16,713 nucleotides of DNA, from NCBI GenBank assembly GCA_035366835.1, contig DAOSIS010000048.1:1-16713 (forward strand), in the 5' to 3' direction. Within the stretch, counting starts at the first letter, position 1, and each line of letters opens with the position of its first letter. The DNA is from UBA6109 sp035366835 (lineage in GTDB: Bacteria; Desulfobacterota; Syntrophia; Syntrophales; UBA6109). The notes beneath the pieces were generated by a model. It was not told the DNA's origin. It ran no database searches and saw only the letters and a list, made by a program, of their open reading frames with translations. The position numbers were made by a program, and so were the translations under genes. Below, piece by piece: positions 1 through 6,175 of this stretch.

Positions 1-6
1 TCTGTC

Positions 7-26
7 ATTCCCGCGGAAGCGGGAAT
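7..26. repeat. dispersed palindromic repeat, ATTCCCGC family
   Basis: Perfect inverted repeat with arms ATTCCCGC and GCGGGAAT around a GGAA loop, followed by TCCAGA. The same unit occurs at 5968-5987 and 6079-6098, so it is a dispersed REP-like family in this genome. No gene is associated with this copy in the window. Confidence 0.8.
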
Positions 27-71
27 CCAGAGTCTTGATCTTTGTCTTCCACACCGGTGCGCAAGCAGAGC

Positions 72-161
72 GCTGGGTCCCCGCGTGCGCGGGGACGACC
101 AAAATGAAACCAGGGAAGCCGTTCGCACCGCCGCTGGGTCCCCGCGTACGCGGGGACGACA
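72..161. repeat. two copies of a GTCCCCGCG palindromic repeat
   Basis: A 29-base unit beginning GCTGGGTCCCCGCG occurs at 72-100 and again at 133-161. Each holds arms GTCCCCGCG and CGCGGGGAC around a 2-base loop (77-96 and 138-157). The two copies differ at the loop and at the last base, and lie exactly 61 bases apart. Dispersed REP-like sequences of this look are common in proteobacteria, and that is the preferred reading. Confidence 0.75.
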
Positions 162-238
162 GATGGAGACGCGCGGAGGCGACAAACAGGAAACAGAGGA
201 CTTCCAATCAGACGGGTGAATCCGGCAGCGAGCGCATT

Positions 239-258
239 CCCCGCAGCTTGCTGCGGGG
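239..258. repeat. hairpin repeat with AGCTTGCT core, copy 1
   Basis: Perfect 9-base inverted repeat, CCCCGCAGC and GCTGCGGGG around TT. It shares the central AGCTTGCT with the hairpin at 306-327, which has different outer arms. This looks like a family of compensated hairpins. Confidence 0.65.
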
Positions 259-295
259 TAAGCGAGCGAATGATGCTCAAGATCCCTTCCTTGGG

Positions 296-336
296 GATCG
301 AAGATTCTCCGGAGCTTGCTCCGGAGAGCTTCAATC
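296..336 (-). terminator. hairpin downstream of porB (terminator-like or repeat)
   Basis: A perfect 10-base inverted repeat, TCTCCGGAGC and GCTCCGGAGA around TT (306-327), is extended by near-complementary outer arms GATCGAAG (296-303) and CTTCAATC (329-336). It starts four bases beyond the porB stop codon and could end the por transcript. There is no U-tract on the minus strand, so it may equally be a dispersed repeat or an mRNA 3'-end stabiliser. Confidence 0.4.
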
Positions 337-339
337 TTT

Positions 340-1269
340 TCAGGCCGATTCCGACGCGCGCTTGAGGTATCCCTCCCAGCGCTCGTCGACTTCCTTCTGC
401 ATCCGCGAAAGCTGGTCGATGCTCATCTTCTTGAAGCGGATCTGCCGCTCCACGTAGTTGATGACCGGCAGGCGGTTCCCTTTTTCCGCGATCGACCGGC
501 TGCGGCCGGTGAAGCGGAATTTCCCGTTCTCGATCTCGAACAGGCAGACGACGCCCGTTTCCACGGCGAGCCGCCCGATCTTCACGGTATCGCGGGGGGC
601 ATATCCCCAGCCGGGCGGGCAGGGGGCGTTGATCTGCAGATACCGCGTCCCCTTGATGCGCTTGGCCTTGACGAATTTGTCGTACAGGTCGATGGGGTAG
701 GCGGGGGACGCGGTCGCGACGTAGGGGATGTCGTGGCCTTCCATGATCTTGACCATGTCCTTCTTGCCCTGCTGCTTGGTCAGGAGCGGCGTCGTCGTGG
801 TGATGGCGCCCATCGGGGTGGCGCTCGAACGCTGCGTCCCCGTGTTCATGTAGCCCTCGTTGTCATAGCAGACGAAGATGAAATCCGTGCCGCGCTCGGC
901 CGCGCCGCTCAGGGACTGGATGCCGATGTCGTACGTGCCGCCGTCGCCGGCCACGGCGACGACGGTGTAATCGGTCCTGTTGAGGGCCGCGAGACCCGCC
1001 ACCAAACCGGCTGCGGAAGCGGCGGTGCTGGCGAAGGTGCAGTTCAGGCAGGGGATGGTCACCGAGGTGATGGGGTAGAGGCCGTGCAGGACGGTGAGGC
1101 AGCTCGCCGGGATGGTGAGGATGGTATTTCCGCGCAGGGCCTTGAGAACGTAGCGGTACGCGAGCGAGAGGCCGCAGCCCTGGCAGGCGCGGTTGCCCGG
1201 CAGCATGTATTCCTCTTCGTTGATCTTGAACAGCTTCTCCGGCATGGACTGTTCGTGCGATTCCGTCAT
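340..1269 (-). CDS. porB: 2-oxoacid:ferredoxin oxidoreductase, beta subunit (PorB-like)
   Basis: A 309-residue thiamine-diphosphate-binding subunit. With PorA it oxidatively decarboxylates a 2-oxoacid, probably pyruvate, to acyl-CoA and passes electrons to ferredoxin in the cytoplasm. The TPP/Mg motif is GDGGTYDIG at 109-117, followed by N137 and N142 in DNEGYMNTG. Four cysteines fit the proximal [4Fe-4S] ligands known in PORs: C29 and C32 (ACQGCG), C57 and C217 (APCPPGW). C74 and C77 form an additional CxxC. The ATG at 1269 has GGAG seven bases upstream, which supports this start. It is the last gene of porGDAB, 57 bases after porA. The length is normal for the family. The substrate cannot be fixed from sequence; a branched-chain 2-oxoacid (VOR) enzyme is the main alternative. 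Confidence 0.9.
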   Translation of the reverse strand: MTESHEQSMPEKLFKINEEEYMLPGNRACQGCGLSLAYRYVLKALRGNTILTIPASCLTVLHGLYPITSVTIPCLNCTFASTAASAAGLVAGLAALNRTDYTVVAVAGDGGTYDIGIQSLSGAAERGTDFIFVCYDNEGYMNTGTQRSSATPMGAITTTTPLLTKQQGKKDMVKIMEGHDIPYVATASPAYPIDLYDKFVKAKRIKGTRYLQINAPCPPGWGYAPRDTVKIGRLAVETGVVCLFEIENGKFRFTGRSRSIAEKGNRLPVINYVERQIRFKKMSIDQLSRMQKEVDERWEGYLKRASESA

Positions 1270-1326
1270 CAGCAGACTCCGGGGACTGGAAATGTCCCGC
1301 CCTTTAATGGAGAATGGCGCTCTCCT

Positions 1327-2541
1327 TCATTCCGTGACGCAGTTGATCCAGACGGCGGCCTTTTCCCGCTGCCCGTTCCCGATTTCTCCGATGGCCGTTT
1401 CGGCCGCCGCCGCCAGTTCGGTCGCCTTGACGTCCCGGCCCCCGAGACCGGCGATGAAACCCCGGATCGGCGCGTCGATCCCCGTCCCGTACAGGGCCGC
1501 TTTCAGGTCCGTGCAGAGGGCGCCTTCGTAGCCGTAGCTGATGTCCTTTTCGAAGACGAGGATCGCCTCCGCGCCGGCGAGGGCCGACCGGACCGCTTCC
1601 CTCGGGAAAGGGCGGTAGGCGCGGATGCCGACGACGCCGACGGCATGGCCCTTCCCGCGCAGGAGATCGGCCGCGGCCGTCGCTTCCGTCGCCAGGGACC
1701 CCATGCTGACCAGGAGTACCTTCGCGTCGTCGCGCCGGTAGGTCCACAGTGTGCCGCCGCAGTCCCGTCCGAAGGCGGCGGCGAAATCGCCGTTGACGCG
1801 GATGATGGTATCGCGTGCGCCCTCGATCGCCTTTTCCATCTTCCAGCGCATCTCCATGTATCCGTCGCGGAGGGTCCCTTCGGCATCCTTCCTCCGCCAT
1901 GGAAAGATGACGGGGTTGATGTTCCGCGGGTCGGCGGCGTCGAGGATCGTATGCGGCTTGTAAGGCGGCAGGAACTCGGCCACTGCCTCCGTTGCGGGGA
2001 TCTCGACGGGCATCATCGTGTGGGACAGGACGAAACCGTCGTAGCAGACCATGACCGGCAGGTAGACTTCCTCGGCGATCCGGTAGGCCTGGATCACCGT
2101 GTCGAGGATCTCCTGATTGTTCCGGCAGTACAGCTGGATCCAGCCCGTGTCCCGCTGTGCGATCGCATCCTGCTGATCGTTGAAGATGGACCAGGGCGCT
2201 CCGACGCCGCGGTTCACGCAGCACATCACGATGGGGAGGCGGGACCCGGCCGCCCAATGGAGCTGCTCGTGCATGTACAGGAGGCCGTGGGAACTCGTGG
2301 AGGTGAACACGCGGGCGCCGACGCTGGAGGCGGAGACGCAGACGGTGAGCGCCGAATGCTCGCTTTCGACGCGGACGTATTCGGCCTTGAGTTCCCCGCC
2401 CTCGATGTAGGAGGAGAGGTACTCCGTCACGGGGGTCGAGGGCGTGATGGGATAGGCGGACACCACCTGAACGCGGCAGAGCTTGGCGCCCAGCGCCGCA
2501 GCCGCATTGCCGGTCATGATCTGGACGTTTTCCGGGGCCAT
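1327..2541 (-). CDS. porA: 2-oxoacid:ferredoxin oxidoreductase, alpha subunit (PorA-like)
   Basis: A 404-residue alpha subunit of the four-subunit POR/VOR family. It contributes the substrate side of the active site and forms the catalytic core with PorB. YPITPSTP at 30-37 is the family N-terminal signature, and the segment around GVGAPWSIFNDQQDAI is also typical. The start at 2541 was chosen because GAGGGGG lies seven bases upstream; an ATG two codons earlier (2547) is too close to that site, and longer frames run into repeat DNA. The start ATG overlaps the TGA of a 60-codon frame inside the upstream insert, so coupling to an upstream frame is possible. The distance to porD is abnormally large (181 bases) because of the insert at 2542-2722. 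Confidence 0.9.
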   Translation of the reverse strand: MAPENVQIMTGNAAAALGAKLCRVQVVSAYPITPSTPVTEYLSSYIEGGELKAEYVRVESEHSALTVCVSASSVGARVFTSTSSHGLLYMHEQLHWAAGSRLPIVMCCVNRGVGAPWSIFNDQQDAIAQRDTGWIQLYCRNNQEILDTVIQAYRIAEEVYLPVMVCYDGFVLSHTMMPVEIPATEAVAEFLPPYKPHTILDAADPRNINPVIFPWRRKDAEGTLRDGYMEMRWKMEKAIEGARDTIIRVNGDFAAAFGRDCGGTLWTYRRDDAKVLLVSMGSLATEATAAADLLRGKGHAVGVVGIRAYRPFPREAVRSALAGAEAILVFEKDISYGYEGALCTDLKAALYGTGIDAPIRGFIAGLGGRDVKATELAAAAETAIGEIGNGQREKAAVWINCVTE

Positions 2542-2723
2542 CAGCATTCCCCCTCGCAAGAATGATCGCGTCCGTGCAGGATGAGGGATGGCTTTGCAAA
2601 AAGCTCCGGAGGCAAGGCGCGCGCGGCTCGACAAGCTCGCCATGACAAGGATGAAGCCTGTCCCGAGCCCGTCGAGGGAAAGGATGAAGCGCAACGCCGC
2701 CTACGGACTTTTTCCGAAGCCAT
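2541..2723 (-). CDS. possible coupled 60-codon ORF within the porD-porA insert
   Basis: The frame starts at an ATG overlapping the porD stop (TGATG) and ends at a TGA overlapping the porA start (again TGATG). Its 60 residues are rich in Arg, Ser and Ala and are largely a translation of repeat DNA (ASSFPSTGSGQ). It ends CEGEC, mimicking the porD end NEGEC. No function is proposed for the peptide. Its likely importance is mechanical: a terminating ribosome could pass from porD through this frame to porA. It may simply not be translated. Confidence 0.3.
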   Translation of the reverse strand: MASEKVRRRRCASSFPSTGSGQASSLSWRACRAARALPPELFAKPSLILHGRDHSCEGEC

Positions 2724-2724
2724 C
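2587..2724. mobile_element. MITE-like repeat inserted between porD and porA
   Basis: A stretch of about 138 bases has imperfect terminal inverted repeats. The left end reads GATGGCTTTGCAAAAAG. The right end, read on the minus strand, is GATGGCTTCGGAAAAAG. The interior carries the common dispersed-repeat words CTCGACAAGCTCG and CCCGTCGAGG. It encodes no transposase. A further 45 bases separate its left end from porA. The element looks non-autonomous; the exact ends are judged by eye. Confidence 0.55.
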
Positions 2725-3010
2725 AGCATTCCCCTTCGTTGACCATGGATATCGCCTTCGCAGGGCATTCCTCGGCGCAGATCCCGCAGCCCTTGCAGTA
2801 CTCCATGTCGATGCTCACGGGGATCCCCGTCCTGACGACGCCCTCCGGGCAATAAAGCCAGCAGAGGAAACAGGCGGAGCGCCTCTTCACCGAGGCGATG
2901 CATTTGGCGTGGTCGATCACCGGCTTCATGTCCCGCCAGTCGCCGGTCTTGCCCGCCTCGCCGACGGCCGGTTTGCACATGGCGGAGATGTTCCCGTCTT
3001 TCTTTTCCAT
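2723..3010 (-). CDS. porD: 2-oxoacid:ferredoxin oxidoreductase, delta subunit (2x[4Fe-4S] ferredoxin, PorD-like)
   Basis: A 95-residue ferredoxin-type subunit that carries electrons from the catalytic core to external ferredoxin. The second cluster site is canonical: C72-C75-C78-C82 in YCKGCGICAEECP. The first is unusual. C47, C50 and C54 (ACFLCWLYCP) are in place, but the residue expected to be the first ligand, three before C47, is Arg. The nearest upstream cysteine is C37, giving CX9CX2CX3C. The stop codon forms a TGATG junction with a following ATG. The gene lies 20 bases after porG. The start at 3010 is the first ATG giving a normal PorD N-terminus; GGGGGA lies about nine bases upstream. 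Confidence 0.88.
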   Translation of the reverse strand: MEKKDGNISAMCKPAVGEAGKTGDWRDMKPVIDHAKCIASVKRRSACFLCWLYCPEGVVRTGIPVSIDMEYCKGCGICAEECPAKAISMVNEGEC

Positions 3011-3030
3011 GACCTGCCGTCCCCCGTCGT

Positions 3031-3618
3031 TCAATCTTTCGTCCCGGCCGGCATGCGCGTCCGCTCGAAGGCGGCCCGAAGCGCCATGAGATTCGCCGTC
3101 ACGTTCCCGCCGCCGAGTTTGTCCTTGAGACCTCTTTCCATGGCATCCATGCCGACGATGCCGGTCGCCCGGCAGAAGGCCCCCAGCAGAGGCGTATTGA
3201 CCATGGGTTTGCCTTCCTTGATCAGGTGGTGTTTCAGGGCGATGTCCGCCGCATCCACAGTGGCGATCCGGCAGCATCCCCTGATCGGAACCGCCGCGGG
3301 ATCGCAGGGGGTATTGATGATGAGCAGACCGTTCTTTTTCAGGGAACCGAGGATATCGACGACCCGCAGCAGGGATTCGTCGAGAACGACCGAGACATCG
3401 GCATGCTCGATCTGTGAAAAGACGCGGATGGGTTCGGAGGAAATTCTCGTCGAGGCGGTGAGAGGCGCCCCGCGTCTTTCCGGGCCGAAGGTCGGGGCCG
3501 AGGTCACGCCGCGGTATCCCTGAAAGTAGGCGGCTTCCGCGAGGATCTGGGACGCCACGACGACTCCCTGGCCGCCCCGGCCGTGCCAAATGACCTCCTG
3601 CAATTGGACCTTGCTCAT
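3031..3618 (-). CDS. porG: 2-oxoacid:ferredoxin oxidoreductase, gamma subunit (PorG-like)
   Basis: A 195-residue gamma subunit and the first gene of porGDAB. The N-terminal HGRGGQGVVVAS (12-23) is the family glycine-rich signature, followed by the SAPTFGPERRGAP segment typical of PorG. In the family this subunit supports CoA binding and assembly with the alpha chain. The length is normal. The ATG at 3618 gives the expected N-terminus, but its ribosome-binding site is weak (TTGGTG). It lies only 12 bases downstream of a terminator-like hairpin with a six-U tract, so transcription into porG may be conditional. Pyruvate is the likeliest substrate, but the leucine-rich leader leaves a branched-chain 2-oxoacid open. 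Confidence 0.9.
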   Translation of the reverse strand: MSKVQLQEVIWHGRGGQGVVVASQILAEAAYFQGYRGVTSAPTFGPERRGAPLTASTRISSEPIRVFSQIEHADVSVVLDESLLRVVDILGSLKKNGLLIINTPCDPAAVPIRGCCRIATVDAADIALKHHLIKEGKPMVNTPLLGAFCRATGIVGMDAMERGLKDKLGGGNVTANLMALRAAFERTRMPAGTKD

Positions 3619-3630
3619 GTCGCACCAACG

Positions 3631-3662
3631 AAAAAAGCCATGGATGCTGTTCCACCCATGGC
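3631..3662 (-). terminator. terminator/attenuator hairpin in the por leader
   Basis: On the minus strand, arms GCCATGGGTG and CATCCATGGC pair (one G-U) around a GAACAG loop and are followed immediately by six T. This is an intrinsic terminator structure 12 bases before the porG start, so it sits inside the transcript of its own operon. That placement suggests attenuation. Confidence 0.6.
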
Positions 3663-3684
3663 CCTCGAGGGAATCGGATCGTTC

Positions 3685-3789
3685 TCAATCGACTCCTGAA
3701 GCGACGGGCGGCCGGCAGGATTCCGGCAACAGGAGCAGGGGCCGCAACAAGTCGGTCATGCAGCCGAGCAGCATCTCCTTTTCGCCCAT
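3685..3789 (-). CDS. putative leucine-rich leader peptide of the por operon
   Basis: A 34-codon frame (ATG to TGA) lies between the probable por promoter and the terminator hairpin. Eight of 34 residues are Leu, with LL at 7-8, LL at 14-15 and LLLL at 18-21. GGGGGA lies seven bases before the ATG. The arrangement matches leader peptides of amino-acid biosynthesis attenuators: promoter, mini-ORF with a run of one amino acid, then hairpin plus U-tract. No homologue is recognised, and a frame this short could be chance. Confidence 0.4.
   Translation of the reverse strand: MGEKEMLLGCMTDLLRPLLLLPESCRPPVASGVD
3701..3745 (-). promoter_or_regulatory. candidate antiterminator and pause segments in the por leader
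   Basis: The minus-strand segment CCGCCCGTCGC (3701-3711) can pair with GCCATGGGTGG, which covers the 5' arm of the terminator, with one mismatch and two G-U pairs. The overlapping GGCCGC (3708-3713) can pair with GCGGCC (3740-3745), located within the Leu-Leu-Arg-Pro codons. This gives the mutually exclusive 1:2, 2:3 and 3:4 pairings of a classic attenuator. Pairings were found by eye, without energy calculation. Confidence 0.35.
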
Positions 3790-3820
3790 CTTCGTTTCCC
3801 CCGTCCGAAAATGTCCGGCG

Positions 3821-3849
3821 AAGGTAAAACAAAACCCCCCTGTTGTCAA
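3821..3849 (-). promoter_or_regulatory. probable sigma-70 promoter of por leader and operon
   Basis: TTGACA (3849 to 3844, perfect -35) is followed by a 17-base spacer and TACCTT (3826 to 3821, weak -10). Transcription would start near 3814, 25 bases before the leader mini-ORF. Confidence 0.45.
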
Positions 3850-3909
3850 TAGAGTTTTTCCGGTTTCGGGCGCGCGGAGCAGCGGGATCGGCGCGGTCCG
3901 CCGAATCTC

Positions 3910-3939
3910 TTGTTCCGCTGCAGCGGCCTGTGCTATAGG
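3910..3939 (+). promoter_or_regulatory. probable promoter of the TMTC-like gene
   Basis: TTGTTC (3910-3915), an 18-base spacer and TATAGG (3934-3939) preceded by TGC, an extended -10. The -35 is poor, so recognition may depend on the extended -10. It predicts a leader of about 85 bases. Confidence 0.35.
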
Positions 3940-4033
3940 ATGTCCACAACACTACCAGCGATCACGTTCCTCCTACGCCCCTCACGGGACGTTTCGGGGT
4001 GTCCACAATCGGGATCCGACCCGGGTACCGGCG

Positions 4034-5959
4034 ATGATGCAATCTTTTCTCTCCCGCTACGGCAAGCTTTTCATCTGCCTGCTGATCGCAGCGACCACGG
4101 CGATCGCCTACCTGCCGGTCAGGGACAACGGCTTCGTCAATTACGACGATGAAGAGTACGTTGTGAAGAACGGCAACGTGCAAGGCGGCCTGACCCTCGA
4201 GGGCCTGCAGTGGGCGTTCACCACCCTGGATGTCGGCAACTGGCACCCGCTGACCTGGCTGTCGCATATGATGGACTGCAGCCTCTTCGGACTGAATCCC
4301 GCCGGTCATCATCTGACGAGCCTTTTCCTGCACATCCTCAATGCCCTGCTCCTGTTCCTTGTGCTGAACCGGATGACCCACGCCCTCTGGCGGAGCGCCT
4401 TCGTCGCCGCCCTGTTCGCGCTTCATCCCCTGCATGTCGAATCCGTCGCCTGGATTGCCGAAAGGAAAGACGTCCTCAGCGGTCTGTTCTGGATCCTGTC
4501 GATGGGCGCTTATGTTCTTTACGCGGAGCGGCCGGGCATCCGGAGATATTCGCTTGTCTTCGCGATGCTCGCCTTCGCCCTCATGGCCAAACCCATGGCG
4601 GTGACGCTGCCTTTCGTGTTCCTCCTGCTCGATTACTGGCCCCTCGGCCGGTTCCGGACGCCGCGGCCGTCGGAGGCGGGTGACGAAAAGCCCGAGGGGC
4701 CGGAATCCGTCCCTGTCCGTAAGAAGAAGACGAGACAGATCAAGGCGGAAAGGACGCCTTCCGAAAAAAGGGCTTCGCCGCAGCGCGACCCCGGAGCTCC
4801 CGGGGCCATCTTTCGCAGGCTGGTTTCTGAGAAAATTCCCCTTTTTCTCCTGTCGCTGCTTTCCAGCGCGGCCACCTACATCGCCCAGCAGAAGGGCGGC
4901 GCCGTCGCCCTCCTCGAAGCGTACCCGCTGGCGGACCGCCTGCAGAATGCCGCGGTGTCGTACATCCGATACCTCCTCAAGGTCTTCTACCCCGCGGACC
5001 TTTCCGTCTTCTATCCCTACGTCGCGCACCCGTTCTGGCAGATCGCCGGCTCGGTGCTGCTGCTGTTGTTGGCCGTCTTCCTCGTCGTACGGCTGGCAAG
5101 GCGCTTGCCCTATCTCCCCGTGGGCTGGTTCTGGTACCTCGGCACCCTGTTCCCCGTCATCGGCATCGTCAAGGTGGGACTGCAATCCATGGCGGACCGG
5201 TACACCTATCTCCCCTCCATCGGGCTCTTCGTGCTGATCGTCTGGGGCCTCCATGACCTGACGCGGAACGTGCGGAAACGGGCCCTTGTTCTCGGCGCGT
5301 TTGCGGCCGCGGTTCTCGTGCTTCTTTCCGCCGCCACGTGGCGGCAGGCGCGGCTTTGGAAGGACGATCCGACGCTCTACGAGCACGCACTGGAGGCCGC
5401 GGCGGGAAATCACGTCGCCCACTTCGGACTGGGGCTTTATTACGACAGGCAGGGGGATCCGGGGAAGGCCGTCGATCACTATGCCCAGGCCATTCGCATC
5501 CTGCCGACACAACCGGACTATCTGAACAACATGGGCAACAGCCTCGCCAAATTGGGAAGGACGGAGGAGGCGGCCGCCCGTTACCGGGAGGCCATCGCCC
5601 TCCAGGACGACAACGCCCTGTCCCATTTCAATTACGCCTGGCTCCTGGCCGTTCAGGGGAAATACGACGAGGCGGAGCGTCATTTCCGCAAGGCCCTTGA
5701 CCTGAACCCGGAAGATTCGGTCGCCTGCATCATGCTGGCCGACATGCTGTCCAGGCAGGGCAAGCTGGATGAGGCCCTGCATTATTATGCGCGTTCGCTG
5801 CAGATCGACCCGAATCGCGCCGATGTACATTTCGCCATGGGAAAGATCCTGGCGTTTCAGGGGAAGAAAGGCGAGGCGGCCGAGAATTTCCGGAAGGCGC
5901 TTCGATTGGATCCCGACCACGGCCGGGCGCGGCAGGCCCTGGAAAGAGTCCTTCCCTGA
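4034..5959 (+). CDS. TMTC-like multi-pass membrane protein with C-terminal TPR repeats (copy 1)
   Basis: A 641-residue integral membrane protein resembling bacterial relatives of eukaryotic TMTC O-mannosyltransferases (GT-C fold). A membrane segment at about 11-28 leads to NYDDEEYV (36-43), an acidic first-loop motif where GT-C enzymes place their catalytic Asp. Family blocks follow: NWHPLTWLSHMMD (69-81), HPLHVESVAWIAERKDVLS (131-149) and ADRYTY near 385. A charged Lys/Arg-rich loop lies around 210-255. From about 455 to the end there are five or six TPR units. It probably transfers a sugar from a lipid carrier to an extracytoplasmic substrate; this is inference. The start at 4034 (MMQSF) has no strong ribosome-binding site. 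It is monocistronic and converges on a paralogue. Confidence 0.8.
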   Translation: MMQSFLSRYGKLFICLLIAATTAIAYLPVRDNGFVNYDDEEYVVKNGNVQGGLTLEGLQWAFTTLDVGNWHPLTWLSHMMDCSLFGLNPAGHHLTSLFLHILNALLLFLVLNRMTHALWRSAFVAALFALHPLHVESVAWIAERKDVLSGLFWILSMGAYVLYAERPGIRRYSLVFAMLAFALMAKPMAVTLPFVFLLLDYWPLGRFRTPRPSEAGDEKPEGPESVPVRKKKTRQIKAERTPSEKRASPQRDPGAPGAIFRRLVSEKIPLFLLSLLSSAATYIAQQKGGAVALLEAYPLADRLQNAAVSYIRYLLKVFYPADLSVFYPYVAHPFWQIAGSVLLLLLAVFLVVRLARRLPYLPVGWFWYLGTLFPVIGIVKVGLQSMADRYTYLPSIGLFVLIVWGLHDLTRNVRKRALVLGAFAAAVLVLLSAATWRQARLWKDDPTLYEHALEAAAGNHVAHFGLGLYYDRQGDPGKAVDHYAQAIRILPTQPDYLNNMGNSLAKLGRTEEAAARYREAIALQDDNALSHFNYAWLLAVQGKYDEAERHFRKALDLNPEDSVACIMLADMLSRQGKLDEALHYYARSLQIDPNRADVHFAMGKILAFQGKKGEAAENFRKALRLDPDHGRARQALERVLP

Positions 5960-6175
<216 letters not shown>

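Larger units (their letters stand above)
1..339. other. gene-free repeat-rich region downstream of porB
   Basis: This stretch holds four or five palindromic repeat units of at least three types and no convincing gene. Reading frames that cross it encode low-complexity translations of the repeats. A short inverted repeat, GATCCC (281-286) and GGGATC (294-299), lies between the two larger hairpins. Confidence 0.6.
3619..4033. other. divergent intergenic region between porG and the TMTC-like gene
   Basis: This 415-base region holds the por promoter and attenuator-like leader on the minus side and a probable promoter for the TMTC-like gene on the plus side. A perfect palindrome CCGCTGCAGCGG (3915-3926) overlaps the latter promoter. 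TGTCCACAA occurs twice (3941-3949 and 4000-4008). No gene other than the leader mini-ORF is supported. Confidence 0.5.

Noticed and set aside
72..161. Possible type I-E-like CRISPR array
   Set aside because: Only two units, no third in phase on either side, no cas gene, and related palindromes are scattered in the window; a dispersed REP-like repeat is more likely.
316..2565. Long plus-strand open frame of 749 codons
   Set aside because: It is antisense to porB and porA, whose motifs are complete; the frame stays open only because of GC-rich codon bias.
3941..4008. TGTCCACAA copies near the TMTC-like gene (also at 11167) as DnaA boxes or a shared operator
   Set aside because: They deviate from the DnaA consensus TTATCCACA, are too few, and there is no origin-like context.
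3962..5920. Long minus-strand open frame of 652 codons
   Set aside because: Antisense to the TMTC-like gene; the translation is charged low-complexity sequence with no domain.
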